25,487 bases of DNA from positions 5,939 through 31,425 of the forward strand of contig JAAVAA010000061.1 of the NCBI GenBank assembly GCA_014804285.1, written 5' to 3'. This document shows positions 1 through 7,697 of the stretch, in pieces. Both the position numbers and the translations under genes were made by a program. This stretch comes from Lachnospiraceae bacterium. GTDB taxonomy: Bacteria > Bacillota > Clostridia > Lachnospirales > Lachnospiraceae. Numbering within the stretch: the first letter of the stretch is position 1; every line of letters begins with the position of its first letter. The notes beneath the pieces were generated by a model. The model saw nothing but the letters and a program-made list of their open reading frames with translations. It did not search any database and was not told the origin of the DNA.

Positions 1-1
1 G

Positions 2-949
2 GAAGGAGAAGACCAGGATACGGCGGACGATATCCTCTCAAACAGTGAAGATACGGGCAGTGGGGAAAGAACAACCAGAGAAGGGGTCACCAGTCTGGAT
101 GATATTTTTTCGGGAGAAAGCAGCAATGAGGGACAGGAAGACTATGATTCCGGAGATCTTGAGGATGAGATGTTGTCTTATGATGAGTATATTACTGCCA
201 ATCTGGAAAAGTGTAAGGAAGACTTAGCAGCGGATAAAGGTTCTGTTCAGTCGGAGGTTGAGTCGGATACCGTGCAGTGGATGAACGCTACTTATGCAAT
301 TATCACTGAGAACAACGGCGGGGATCGGACGCTGGTAGGGGGAATGGAAAGAAACACAGTTAATGCGCTGTTTATGCGCTATCAGCTCTATGCCGGATGG
401 GGAATCGAAGACAGGGGGAGCGCAGACGAGACAATCGAATGGCTGAGAAGTGAAGGTCACAGACAGGACTATATGGAGTGCATTGAGGCTTTTGAAGAAA
501 GCGGGCTGTTTTCGCTAACGGAAGAGGAATTTGACGAGACAATATGGGATGTTTTCGGAGCCTTCGGAAATGATACATTAAACTACCTGAAAACGATTTA
601 CGCTTGCAATAAAGCCTGCGGAGAAAATGGAATTCTGGCATGGGATCTGTGCAGATTGAATCAGGTAGCATCCTGGTGTTATGTGGCGGGGTATTATACA
701 TTGGATGAATCTCTTGAGATTCAATATCAGAATTCCCTGCTGATGCAGAACAGTTTCTCATCCTGGGATGATATGATGGAAAGCTATCTGTATGGCTTTC
801 AGTACTGGAATGGGGATTCCGGCGATTCTGCTTTCAGCGATACAGCAAAGCGGCGGAATATTTACAGCAGCCTGAAGGAGCTTGCAGGAGGACCATATAA
901 TATCGAGTTCACAAAAGAACTTCAAAGAAGCTGGCAGGCGGAACAATAA
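2..949 (+). CDS. DUF1266-domain protein, 5' end outside window
   Basis: The frame is open from the left edge (first full codon at base 2), so the start lies outside the window; the internal ATG at 170 is not convincing because it has no Shine-Dalgarno and the frame upstream is continuous. The first 60 or so visible residues are rich in Asp, Glu, Ser and Gly and look like a disordered linker. The rest resembles DUF1266: a WDLCRLNQVASW segment, then AGYYTLDES, then a Trp- and Tyr-rich stretch near the end (FSSWDDMMESYLYGFQYWNG). Known members are of uncertain function and often sit at the C-terminus of longer proteins, some membrane bound. The stop is 31 bases before the DUF951 gene, so the two may be cotranscribed. 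Family call fairly sure; function unknown. Confidence 0.7.
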   Translation, partial: EGEDQDTADDILSNSEDTGSGERTTREGVTSLDDIFSGESSNEGQEDYDSGDLEDEMLSYDEYITANLEKCKEDLAADKGSVQSEVESDTVQWMNATYAIITENNGGDRTLVGGMERNTVNALFMRYQLYAGWGIEDRGSADETIEWLRSEGHRQDYMECIEAFEESGLFSLTEEEFDETIWDVFGAFGNDTLNYLKTIYACNKACGENGILAWDLCRLNQVASWCYVAGYYTLDESLEIQYQNSLLMQNSFSSWDDMMESYLYGFQYWNGDSGDSAFSDTAKRRNIYSSLKELAGGPYNIEFTKELQRSWQAEQ

Positions 950-980
950 TTGACCTTGGTGATAAGACATGGAGGTGAAA

Positions 981-1163
981 ATGGATATTCAGGTAGGCGA
1001 CAGGATTGTGCTAAAGAAACCCCACCCCTGCGGAAGCAAAGAGTGGGAGGTGTTAAGGATTGGAGCAGACTTCCGATTGAAATGTGCAGGGTGCGGACAT
1101 CAGATCATGACACCCCGCAGACAGGTGGAAAAAAATATTAAAGAGATTCGATCAAACACTTGA
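981..1163 (+). CDS. DUF951 (YyzM-like) small protein
   Basis: A 60-residue protein beginning MDIQVGDRIVLKKPHPCGS. I chose ATG 981 because GGAGGTG lies just upstream; an in-frame ATG at 969 overlaps that ribosome site. The sequence VGDRIVLKKPHPCGSKEW, then LKCAGCGHQIM and RRQVEK, is the typical DUF951 pattern: a small beta-barrel-like protein with a CxxC-H cluster that could bind metal or nucleic acid. In Bacillus subtilis the homologue YyzM is encoded a short distance upstream of rpsF, which agrees with its position here. The molecular role is not established. It probably ends the upstream transcript, since the rpsF promoter overlaps its last codons. Confidence 0.85.
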   Translation: MDIQVGDRIVLKKPHPCGSKEWEVLRIGADFRLKCAGCGHQIMTPRRQVEKNIKEIRSNT

Positions 1164-1188
1164 AAAATATTGACAGTCATGGTATGAT
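1160..1188 (+). promoter_or_regulatory. Sigma-A promoter for rpsF-ssb-rpsR
   Basis: TTGAAA (1160-1165), a 17-base spacer, then TATGAT (1183-1188) preceded by TGG, an extended -10. A TTGACA at 1170 also exists but has no -10 at a workable distance. The -35 box overlaps the last codons of the DUF951 gene. Confidence 0.6.
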
Positions 1189-1204
1189 ATTACTCCGTGA
1201 TATG

Positions 1205-1311
1205 TTTTAGGCAGCCGGGCAGAAACAGGATTTACCCGCTGTTATCCGCAGTGACGGAACATTCCTTGCTCCCTATAAGTGGGGGCCAGAGACCAAAAGG
1301 AGGTAACAAGC
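1205..1311 (+). promoter_or_regulatory. Possible structured leader of rpsF
   Basis: The roughly 110-base leader holds a hairpin with arms GCAGCCGGG and CCCGCTG (1211-1243, one bulged C), then a short TCCG/CGGA hairpin and a C-rich/G-rich pair (CTCCC/GGGGG) just before the AAAGGAGGT ribosome site. Ribosomal protein S6:S18 complexes are known to bind a CCG-containing leader motif upstream of rpsF in many bacteria. The CCGGG hairpin could be that motif, but I could not match the full consensus, so this is a candidate only. Confidence 0.35.
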
Positions 1312-1599
1312 ATGAACAAGTATGAATTAGCAGTTGTTGTTAGTGCGAAAATCGAAGATGAGGAAAGAGCGGCAGTAGTTGATAAGTGCAAGGCTCTGAT
1401 CGAGAGATTCGGCGGTACAATTACAAATGTTGATGACTGGGGCAAGAAGAGACTTGCATATGAAGTTCAGAAGATGAAAGAAGCTTTTTATTACTTCATC
1501 CAGTTTGATGCAGAGAGCACAGCGCCTATCGAGATTGAAAACCGCGTTCGCATTATGGACAACGTTATCAGATTTTTATGCGTTAGACAGGAAGCATAA
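1312..1599 (+). CDS. rpsF: 30S ribosomal protein S6
   Basis: 95 residues starting MNKYELAVVVSAKIEDEER. ATG 1312 is chosen over the in-frame ATG at 1279 because AAAGGAGGTAAC precedes it and the family begins with this Y-E-L strand. Recognisable S6 segments are the GGTITNVDDWGKKRLAYEV motif (about residues 33-51), the AFYYFIQFDAE strand, and the closing NRVRIMDNVIRFLCVR helix region. S6 binds S18 and 16S rRNA in the platform of the small subunit. It lies 36 bases before ssb and forms the common rpsF-ssb-rpsR operon. Length is normal for Firmicutes. Confidence 0.97.
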   Translation: MNKYELAVVVSAKIEDEERAAVVDKCKALIERFGGTITNVDDWGKKRLAYEVQKMKEAFYYFIQFDAESTAPIEIENRVRIMDNVIRFLCVRQEA

Positions 1600-1635
1600 G
1601 GCGTATATAAGATATGCTGGAAAGAAGAGGTAGGT

Positions 1636-2079
1636 ATGAATAAAGTAATACTGATGGGGCGTTTGACAAGAGATCCTGAAGTGAGATATTCACAGGGGGA
1701 AAACTCAACGGCAATCGCGAGATATACACTTGCCGTAGATCGCAGATTTAATCGTAACAATGATGAGCAGACGGCAGATTTTATCGGCTGTGTGGCATTC
1801 GGAAGAGCAGGGGAATTTGCTGAGAAATATTTCAGAAAAGGAACCAAGATCGCGATTACAGGACGAATCCAGACAGGCAGCTATACCAACAGGGATGGCG
1901 TTAAGGTGTATACCACGGATGTCGTAGTGGAGGAGCAGGAATTTGCTGAGAGCAAGAACAGCAATGCAGGCTCTGATAACGGATTTTCCGGTGCAGGCAG
2001 GGCTCCCGAACCTTCAGGAGCAGGTGACGGTTTCATGAATATTCCGGATGGAATAGACGAGGAGCTGCCCTTTAATTAA
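1636..2079 (+). CDS. ssb: Single-stranded DNA-binding protein
   Basis: 147 residues starting MNKVILMGRLTRDPEVRYS, the classic SSB opening. The OB fold covers about residues 1-105 (TADFIGCVAFGRAGEFAEKY, KGTKIAITGRIQTGSYTNRDG, YTTDVVVEEQEF). A Gly-, Ser- and Asn-rich linker follows, and the acidic tip DEELPFN closes the protein; that tip is the docking site for SSB partner proteins. Expected to work as a tetramer that coats single-stranded DNA during replication, repair and recombination. GAAGAGG-type ribosome site upstream. Its place between rpsF and rpsR is the standard Firmicute arrangement and marks it as the housekeeping SSB rather than a mobile-element copy. Confidence 0.96.
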   Translation: MNKVILMGRLTRDPEVRYSQGENSTAIARYTLAVDRRFNRNNDEQTADFIGCVAFGRAGEFAEKYFRKGTKIAITGRIQTGSYTNRDGVKVYTTDVVVEEQEFAESKNSNAGSDNGFSGAGRAPEPSGAGDGFMNIPDGIDEELPFN

Positions 2080-2113
2080 GGATTTATTTCAATTAAGATA
2101 GGAGGCAATTATT

Positions 2114-2377
2114 ATGGCATATAATAAAGCAGAGAAGTCTGATTCTCCCATGAGAAAAAAAGGCGGAATCCGCAGAAGAAAAAAAGTTTGTGTATTTTGC
2201 GGCAAGGATAACGTGATCGATTACAAAGATGTAAATAAATTAAAAAGATATATATCTGAGCGTGGAAAAATTCTTCCCCGCAGAATAACAGGAAACTGTG
2301 CAAAACATCAGAGAGCTCTCACAGTTGCAATCAAGAGAGCGCGTCACGTTGCATTAATGCCTTATGTTCAGGATTAA
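2114..2377 (+). CDS. rpsR: 30S ribosomal protein S18
   Basis: 87 residues with a basic N-terminus (GGIRRRKKV), CVFCGKD, then the S18 signature DYKDVNKLKRYISERGKILP and RRITGNCAKHQRALTVAIKRARHVALMPY. C26, C29, C62 and H65 could form a zinc site, as in the zinc-binding form of S18. The protein pairs with S6 on the small subunit. It starts after AGGAGGCAATT and is the last gene of its operon: a strong hairpin terminator follows 24 bases after the stop. Confidence 0.97.
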   Translation: MAYNKAEKSDSPMRKKGGIRRRKKVCVFCGKDNVIDYKDVNKLKRYISERGKILPRRITGNCAKHQRALTVAIKRARHVALMPYVQD

Positions 2378-2401
2378 TGCCAAAACATGAACTTAGAAGA
2401 A

Positions 2402-2427
2402 ACGGCTGCCGTGAGGCAGTCGTTTTT
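2402..2427 (+). terminator. Terminator after rpsR
   Basis: Arms ACGGCTGCC (2402-2410) and GGCAGTCGT (2415-2423) pair over 9 bp with one G-U, loop GTGA, followed by a T run to 2427. Confidence 0.85.
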
Positions 2428-2435
2428 GATGCACA

Positions 2436-2512
2436 GGGGCGCATAAGGAAGTTTGCTGCGTTGCAGCATGCGCCCCGCGCGGCGGGTAGGGAAGAAGAAT
2501 CTTCCCTACTCG
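2436..2512. repeat. Orphan two-hairpin structured element
   Basis: Two strong hairpins side by side with no gene. The first pairs GGGGCGCAT (2436-2444) with ATGCGCCCC (2468-2476) and contains a small inner hairpin GCTGC/GCAGC stacked on the right arm. The second pairs 2483-2494 with 2501-2512, 12 bp around GTAGGGAAG, loop AAGAAT. GCGCGG joins them. There is no U run, and the element lies between the rpsR terminator and the gdpP promoter, so it is neither of those. It could be a REP-like interspersed repeat or a small structured RNA; copy number elsewhere would decide. Confidence 0.5.
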
Positions 2513-2568
2513 ATTATAGGAATGTAGAATTATGAAAGATGCTGTCAGAATCCTTCAAAATAATAAGG

Positions 2569-2597
2569 TGGAAACTTGGCTTAAAAGATGGTATAAT
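2569..2597 (+). promoter_or_regulatory. Promoter for gdpP-rplI-dnaB
   Basis: TATAAT at 2592-2597 with an extended TGG before it; the best -35 at 17 bases is TGGAAA (2569-2574). The strong -10 and extended element make it credible despite the weak -35. Confidence 0.55.
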
Positions 2598-2637
2598 GAC
2601 ATAGCGTACATTATGGTTAAGATTACAGAAGGGTAAT

Positions 2638-4710
2638 TTGCGTAAGATGTCTCCGTTGAAAAGTAAGATTAAGTTAAAGGGAAGAATGAAACGCTATGTT
2701 CAGACTTCTTTATATCTGGGCTTTTTGCTTGCAATTGTGAATCTGGTTGTTTATTTGATCAATGTGCCGTCAGGATTGGTGATAACCTGTTTTGCACTGC
2801 TTTATTTTGCGGTGGTTCTATCTCTGCAATTTTACAACAAGCCGGTGATCATGAATGAACTGATCAGCTTTGCAACACAGTATGGTCAGGTCCAGAAGGT
2901 ATTGCTCCGGGAACTGGAGCTTCCCTATGCGATATTGGATGACACCGGGAAGATTGTATGGACCAATGAGGCATTTGAGAAGATCGTACATAAAGAAAAG
3001 GGATACAAAAAGTCAATAACATCCTTGTTCCCTTCGGTTACCAGAGAACGTCTGCCGGAAGATCAGGATATGGTGGAGCTTGATATTTCTTATGGAGAAA
3101 ACAGCTATATCGCTAAGATGCGGAAGATTTCTCTAGAGGAAATGCTGGTAAACAGTGATGTTGTGGAAGGCGAAAACTATGCCGGATACCTGATCGCTTT
3201 TTATCTGTTTGATGAGACGGCACTGAGGATCGCACTGCAGGAGGTGGATGATCAGAGTCTGGCTGTTGGGATGATTTATCTGGACAATTACGAGGAGGCT
3301 CTGGAAAGCGTAGAGGAAGTCAGGAGATCTCTTCTCGTAGCATTGATTGACCGAAAAGTCAACAAATACGTGTCTGCGCTGGATGGTATTTGTAAAAAGA
3401 TTGAAAAGGACAAGTACATGGTGATCCTTCGAAAGAAGGCAACAGAGATATTAAGGGAAAACAAGTTTGACCTTCTGGATGAGGTTAAGACAGTAAATAT
3501 TGGTAATGAAATGGCTGTAACGATCAGCATCGGTATGGGATTCGACGGGCTTTCCTATGCGCAGAATTATGAGTTTGCAAGGAATGCCATTGAGCTGGCG
3601 CTGGGAAGAGGCGGAGATCAGGCGGTAGTTAAGACACCGGGGGAGATCACCTATTTTGGCGGAAAGAGTCAGCAGGTAGAGAAGAATACCAGAGTAAAGG
3701 CAAGAGTAAAGGCACAGGCTCTGCGTGAAATTATTACCGGAAAAGAAAAGGTACTTATCATGGGGCACCGTTTGGCGGATGTGGACAGCTTCGGTGCAGC
3801 AGTGGGTATTTATCGAATCTCCACTACATTGGAACGTAAGGCGCACATTGTACTGAATGATGTGAGTACTTCCATGCGTCCGATGGTAGATTTGTTTAAG
3901 AGCCATGAAGATTATCAGGAGGATATGATCATTGGAAGCCAGCAGGCAATCGAGCTTGCCGGAAGCAACACCGTTCTGGTGGTTGTGGATGTAAATAAGC
4001 CCTCGATCACGGAATGTCCGGAGCTTCTTAGGCTGTGTAAGTCCATTGTGGTTCTGGATCATCATAGGCAGGGAACGGAAGTAATTGAAAATGCGACTTT
4101 ATCTTATGTGGAGGCATATGCCTCTTCCGCCTGTGAGATGGTTTCGGAGATTTTGCAGTATATCGGAGAGAGTATTAAGATCTCACCGGAAGAAGCAGAC
4201 TGTATGTATTCGGGCATTATGATTGATACCAATAATTTTATGACAAAGACCGGCGTCAGAACTTTTGAAGCAGCGGCATTCTTAAGAAGAAACGGTGCAG
4301 ATGTGACGAGAGTGCGGAAGCTGTTCCGTGAAGATGCCATTGAGTATAAGACCAAGGCGGATGCCGTCAGCCAGGCGGAAATTTATCGAAATGCATTTGC
4401 CATATCCACCTGTAGCAGCGAAGGAATCCTAAGCCCTACCATTGTGGGAGCACAGGCGGCTAATGAGCTGCTTAACATCAGGGGGGTCAAGGCCAGCTTT
4501 GTGCTGACGGAATATCAGAATCAGATTTTTGTCAGCGCCCGTTCCATCGATGAGGTAAATGTACAGGTCATCATGGAAAAAATGGGTGGCGGAGGACATT
4601 TAAGCGCTGCGGGCTGTCAACTTGACGGAGTATCAATTTTGGAAGGAATTGGTCTGGTAAAAGGGACTTTGGACAAGATGATTGCAGAAGGTGATCTGAT
4701 AATTGAATAG
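2638..4710 (+). CDS. gdpP: Cyclic-di-AMP phosphodiesterase GdpP (DHH family)
   Basis: 690 residues, normal for GdpP. Two membrane segments at about residues 21-42 and 47-66, then a PAS-like domain (about 85-200), a degenerate GGDEF-like domain (about 205-335) without a GGDEF signature, and a DHH/DHHA1 phosphodiesterase. Metal-site motifs are GHRLADVDSFGAA (about 376-388) and VVLDHHRQG (about 468-476); the DHHA1 end carries GGGGHLSAAG (about 649-658). The enzyme hydrolyses c-di-AMP at the membrane and so tunes potassium, osmotic and cell-wall balance. The start used is TTG 2638 with AGAAGGG five or so bases upstream; ATG 2647 is the alternative, with a longer spacing. First gene of the conserved gdpP-rplI-dnaB cluster, 24 bases before rplI. 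Confidence 0.95.
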   Translation: MRKMSPLKSKIKLKGRMKRYVQTSLYLGFLLAIVNLVVYLINVPSGLVITCFALLYFAVVLSLQFYNKPVIMNELISFATQYGQVQKVLLRELELPYAILDDTGKIVWTNEAFEKIVHKEKGYKKSITSLFPSVTRERLPEDQDMVELDISYGENSYIAKMRKISLEEMLVNSDVVEGENYAGYLIAFYLFDETALRIALQEVDDQSLAVGMIYLDNYEEALESVEEVRRSLLVALIDRKVNKYVSALDGICKKIEKDKYMVILRKKATEILRENKFDLLDEVKTVNIGNEMAVTISIGMGFDGLSYAQNYEFARNAIELALGRGGDQAVVKTPGEITYFGGKSQQVEKNTRVKARVKAQALREIITGKEKVLIMGHRLADVDSFGAAVGIYRISTTLERKAHIVLNDVSTSMRPMVDLFKSHEDYQEDMIIGSQQAIELAGSNTVLVVVDVNKPSITECPELLRLCKSIVVLDHHRQGTEVIENATLSYVEAYASSACEMVSEILQYIGESIKISPEEADCMYSGIMIDTNNFMTKTGVRTFEAAAFLRRNGADVTRVRKLFREDAIEYKTKADAVSQAEIYRNAFAISTCSSEGILSPTIVGAQAANELLNIRGVKASFVLTEYQNQIFVSARSIDEVNVQVIMEKMGGGGHLSAAGCQLDGVSILEGIGLVKGTLDKMIAEGDLIIE

Positions 4711-4734
4711 ACAGAACGAAAGAAGGGAATCAAA

Positions 4735-5184
4735 ATGAAGGTTATTTTATTAGAGGATGTTAAAAAGCTTGGAAAAAAGGGAGAGGTTATAGAAGTAAGT
4801 GACGGATATGCAAGAAATTATGTATTGCCGAAGAAGCTGGGCGTAGAAGCCAGCGGGAAGAACATGAATGATCTGAAGCTGCAGAAGGCAAACAAAGAGA
4901 AGATTGAGAAAGAAAATTTAGAGGCCGCTAAACTGATGGCGGAGCAGATGGAAAAGGATCAGGTGGTAGTTTCCATTAAGTCGGGAGAGGGAGGAAGAAC
5001 CTTTGGCTCCGTCTCATCCAAGGAAATTGCCCAGAGCTATAAAGAGCAGTGCGGAAAGGAAATTGACAAAAAGAAGATTGTCCTTCCGGAGCCGATCAAA
5101 AGTCTCGGCGTGTATGAGGTTAGTGTAAAACTCCATCCTAATGTGACCGGAAAGCTGAAAGTTAAGGTTACGGAGATGAAATAA
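4735..5184 (+). CDS. rplI: 50S ribosomal protein L9
   Basis: 149 residues starting MKVILLEDVKKLGKKGEVIE, the L9 N-terminal domain with its DGYARNYVLPKKLG motif (about residues 23-36). A long central helix rich in Lys and Glu follows (about 40-77), then the C-terminal domain with GGRTFGSVSSKEIA and LPEPIKSLGVYEVSVKLHP. L9 binds 23S rRNA near the L1 stalk and reaches toward the neighbouring ribosome. It starts after AAGAAGGGAATCAAA, 24 bases downstream of gdpP and 31 before dnaB, so the three are almost certainly one transcript. Full length. Confidence 0.97.
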   Translation: MKVILLEDVKKLGKKGEVIEVSDGYARNYVLPKKLGVEASGKNMNDLKLQKANKEKIEKENLEAAKLMAEQMEKDQVVVSIKSGEGGRTFGSVSSKEIAQSYKEQCGKEIDKKKIVLPEPIKSLGVYEVSVKLHPNVTGKLKVKVTEMK

Positions 5185-5215
5185 CAAAGACACTGGATGG
5201 AAAGGTCAGATACCA

Positions 5216-6553
5216 ATGGCAGCAGAGGAAGCTCTCTTAAAAAGAGTATTACCGCACAGTATCGAGGCAGAGCAGTCAGTAATCGGCGCTATGATTGTGG
5301 ACAGAGAAGCCATTACGGTTGCTTCAGAGCTGATATGCGGGGATGATTTTTATAATAAACAATATGGCGTGGTATTTGATGCCATGGTGGAATTGAATGA
5401 CGAAGGAAAACCGGTGGATCCGGTGACACTGCAGGACAGGCTCAGGGAGAAGGATGTACCGCCCGAAGTCAGCAGTCTGGAATTTATCGCGGCTTTGGTT
5501 ACAGGGGTTCCTACATCGGCCAATATTAAGCATTATGCAAATATTGTAGCAGAGAAGTCCACACTTCGGAAAATGATTCGCTTGAATGAAGAGATTGCCA
5601 ATACATGCTATACCGGAAAGGAAAGTCTTGAGGTAATTTTGGAGGATACCGAGAAACGGGTCTTTGAATTGGTCCAGAAGAGAAATACCGGCGAGTTTGT
5701 GCCTATCAGACAGGTAGTCATGAACGCAATGGACAAGATTGAGAAAGCATCCAAAAATAATGGTAATGTTACAGGGATTGCAACCGGTTTTATCGATCTG
5801 GATTACCGTACGGCGGGGATGCAGCCCTCGGATCTGATTTTGATAGCGGCAAGACCATCTATGGGCAAGACGGCATTTGTACTTAATATTGCCCAGTATA
5901 TGGCATTCAAGCTTAACCAGACAGTTGCGATATTCAGTCTGGAAATGAGTAAAGAGCAATTGGTGAATCGATTGTTTTCTTTGGAGTCGCGAGTGGATTC
6001 CCAGCATCTGCGTACCGGAAATCTTTCGGATGCGGAATGGGAGAAGCTGATTGAAAGTGCAGGAGTAATCGGAAAGTCAAAGTTAATTATAGATGACACA
6101 CCGGGAATCAGCATATCGGAACTACGTTCTAAATGCAGAAAGTATAAACTGGAGCATGACTTGAAGATTATTATCATAGATTACTTGCAGCTTATGAGCG
6201 GCAGCGGGAGAGGGTCAGATTCCAGACAGCAGGAGATTTCCGATATTTCCAGATCGTTGAAGGCACTTGCGAGAGAATTAAATGTTCCGGTGATCGCGTT
6301 ATCCCAGCTCAGCCGTGCAGTGGAACAGAGACCGGATCACAGACCGATGCTCTCAGATCTTCGAGAGTCGGGGGCTATCGAGCAGGATGCCGATGTGGTC
6401 ATGTTCATTTACAGAGATGACTATTATAATAAGGACACAGAAAAGAAGGGAATTGCAGAAATAATTATTGCCAAACAAAGAAACGGTCCGATCGGTACGG
6501 TTGAACTGGTATGGCTGCCGGATTATACCAAGTTTGCGAACCTTCAGAGGTAA
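5216..6553 (+). CDS. dnaB: Replicative DNA helicase DnaB
   Basis: 445 residues. The N-terminal primase-interacting domain begins LPHSIEAEQSVIGAMI (about residues 12-27); a linker then leads to the RecA-like helicase domain. Walker A is ARPSMGKTAF (about 211-220), Walker B and helicase motif lie in IIIIDYLQLMSG (about 314-325), followed by RSLKALARELNVPVIALSQLSR and the SDLRESGAIEQDADVVMF arginine-finger region. It unwinds DNA at the replication fork as a hexamer and recruits primase. No intein or other insertion is visible. Start at ATG 5216 after a GGAAAGG-type site. It ends the gdpP-rplI-dnaB transcript; a terminator follows 25 bases after the stop. Confidence 0.97.
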   Translation: MAAEEALLKRVLPHSIEAEQSVIGAMIVDREAITVASELICGDDFYNKQYGVVFDAMVELNDEGKPVDPVTLQDRLREKDVPPEVSSLEFIAALVTGVPTSANIKHYANIVAEKSTLRKMIRLNEEIANTCYTGKESLEVILEDTEKRVFELVQKRNTGEFVPIRQVVMNAMDKIEKASKNNGNVTGIATGFIDLDYRTAGMQPSDLILIAARPSMGKTAFVLNIAQYMAFKLNQTVAIFSLEMSKEQLVNRLFSLESRVDSQHLRTGNLSDAEWEKLIESAGVIGKSKLIIDDTPGISISELRSKCRKYKLEHDLKIIIIDYLQLMSGSGRGSDSRQQEISDISRSLKALARELNVPVIALSQLSRAVEQRPDHRPMLSDLRESGAIEQDADVVMFIYRDDYYNKDTEKKGIAEIIIAKQRNGPIGTVELVWLPDYTKFANLQR

Positions 6554-6577
6554 TAGAATATCGAGATAGTATACAAA

Positions 6578-6611
6578 AGAGGACAAGCCGGGAGGCAAGT
6601 TCTCTTTTTTT
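6578..6611 (+). terminator. Terminator after dnaB
   Basis: Arms 6578-6589 (AGAGGACAAGCC) and 6594-6605 (GGCAAGTTCTCT) pair with one G-U and a two-base A/A internal mismatch, loop GGGA, followed by a run of T. Confidence 0.8.
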
Positions 6612-6653
6612 ATAAATTAATACTAAAAAAGTTGTTGGAAAGGAGAAATCAGG

Positions 6654-7343
6654 ATGAAGCAGGCAGAAAAAATTTACATGATTTCAGACGCTGCAAAGCA
6701 GGTAAAGGTGGAGGCACATGTGCTTCGTTACTGGGAGGAGGAACTGGAGCTTCCGGTAAAGAGAAATGAAATGGGGCATCGGTTTTATACAGAGGAGGAT
6801 CTGGAATTGTTTAGGAGGATCAAGGATTTGAAGGAGAAAGGGATTCAGCTTAAGGGAATTAAAAGTATTTTGAAGAATGGTGGTCTGATGGAGCCGGCGG
6901 ATATACTGGAGCGTGAAAGTGTCGGAGAAGGAAATGAGATGGAAAAACGACATGTTGTCATGGTCAAAAAGGGTGAATTTTTGCCGGTTACGGAAAAAAC
7001 ATTTCCGATTCATGAGGAATCCAGAGAACAGAAAAGTCTGCGTCTTCAGCAGCTCCTGAAGGAGATGATCTCAGAAGCGGTTTCCAGCAACAACCGTGAA
7101 ATTTACCATGATATGAAAGAAAGTATTTTGAAGGAACTTGATTATCAATTCAGGCTTCAGGAGGAAAGAGAAGAAACGAGAGAAAAAGAACGTATATTAA
7201 GGGAAGAGGAGCATTTTAAGCAGATTGATGAACTGTTGCGTGTTAGAAGCTCAAAAGGGGAGAATGTCTCAAAAAAGAAAAAGGTATTTGACGGTAGATT
7301 TTTGAAAAATGGATTTACAGGAAAAAAGCGTTCAATCAGTTGA
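6654..7343 (+). CDS. MerR-type DNA-binding protein
   Basis: 229 residues. Residues about 8-75 form a MerR-like winged helix: YMISDAAKQVKVEAHVLRYW is the HTH, then EMGHRFYTEEDLELFRRIKDL and GIQLKGIKSIL. The remainder is highly charged and predicted helical (EEREETREKERILREEEH), a coiled coil without an obvious ligand domain, ending in a Lys-rich tail. This shape resembles RacA-like or other chromosome-associated MerR proteins more than a classical metal or drug sensor, but no specific role can be assigned. Strong ribosome site GGAAAGGAG before ATG 6654. No clear promoter was found in the 42 bases after the dnaB terminator, so read-through is possible. Its last codons form one arm of the ferredoxin terminator. 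Confidence 0.85.
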   Translation: MKQAEKIYMISDAAKQVKVEAHVLRYWEEELELPVKRNEMGHRFYTEEDLELFRRIKDLKEKGIQLKGIKSILKNGGLMEPADILERESVGEGNEMEKRHVVMVKKGEFLPVTEKTFPIHEESREQKSLRLQQLLKEMISEAVSSNNREIYHDMKESILKELDYQFRLQEEREETREKERILREEEHFKQIDELLRVRSSKGENVSKKKKVFDGRFLKNGFTGKKRSIS

Positions 7344-7354
7344 CTGAACGCTTT
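7325..7354 (-). terminator. Terminator shared by ferredoxin gene and merR-type gene
   Basis: AAAGCGTTCA (7325-7334) pairs perfectly with TGAACGCTTT (7345-7354). The A run at 7322-7327 gives a U tract for minus-strand transcripts, so it mainly serves the ferredoxin gene. The stop codon of the MerR-type gene (7341-7343) lies in the loop, so the hairpin is built partly from coding sequence. Confidence 0.85.
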
Positions 7355-7369
7355 AAAATCCGTATTTAC

Positions 7370-7540
7370 TTATTCTTCGGAAATAGCGCCGACAGGGCAT
7401 CCGCCAGCACAAGAACCGCAGCTGATGCAGGTATCAGGATTGATTTCGAACTTTCCGTCACCTTCAGCAATAGCGCCTACAGGACACTGTCCGGCGCAAG
7501 CACCACAAGAAATACAAGCATCACTAATTACATATGCCAT
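7370..7540 (-). CDS. Clostridial-type 2[4Fe-4S] ferredoxin
   Basis: 56 residues starting MAYVISDACISCGACAGQCP. Two CxxCxxCxxxCP motifs are complete: C9, C12, C15, C19 and C38, C41, C44, C48, typical of the low-potential two-cluster ferredoxin that carries electrons for pyruvate:ferredoxin oxidoreductase, hydrogenase and radical enzymes. I placed the start at 7540 (AAGGAGG eight bases upstream) rather than at the in-frame ATG 7561, which would put the ribosome site inside the gene. It lies 157 bases downstream of pflA on the same strand but has its own promoter-like boxes and terminator. It could donate electrons to PflA; that link is inferred from position only. Confidence 0.95.
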   Translation of the reverse strand: MAYVISDACISCGACAGQCPVGAIAEGDGKFEINPDTCISCGSCAGGCPVGAISEE

Positions 7541-7574
7541 GATCATATCCTCCTTAATCATATCTATGCTGCTA

Positions 7575-7636
7575 TTGATATTTTATTATCAATCTCTTAG
7601 TACATTTTAATATAAATATATAGGGAATACAAGCAA
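7575..7636 (-). promoter_or_regulatory. Ferredoxin promoter with a palindrome in the leader
   Basis: On the minus strand TTGCTT (7636-7631), a 16-base spacer and TATATT (7614-7609) form a plausible promoter. Between it and the ribosome site is an inverted repeat with TTGATA arms six bases apart (7575-7592). A repressor bound there would block the start of transcription. The half-site looks like FNR (TTGAT), but the arms are eight bases apart rather than four, so it is not a standard FNR box. Confidence 0.35.
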
Positions 7637-7697
7637 AACCTGACTAAAAAATTATGAAATTTCTCACAGAGTATTCTGCGTTTTGCAATGATGTTCT

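Noticed and set aside
7575..7592. Standard FNR box in the ferredoxin leader
   Set aside because: TTGAT and ATCAA are eight bases apart instead of four.
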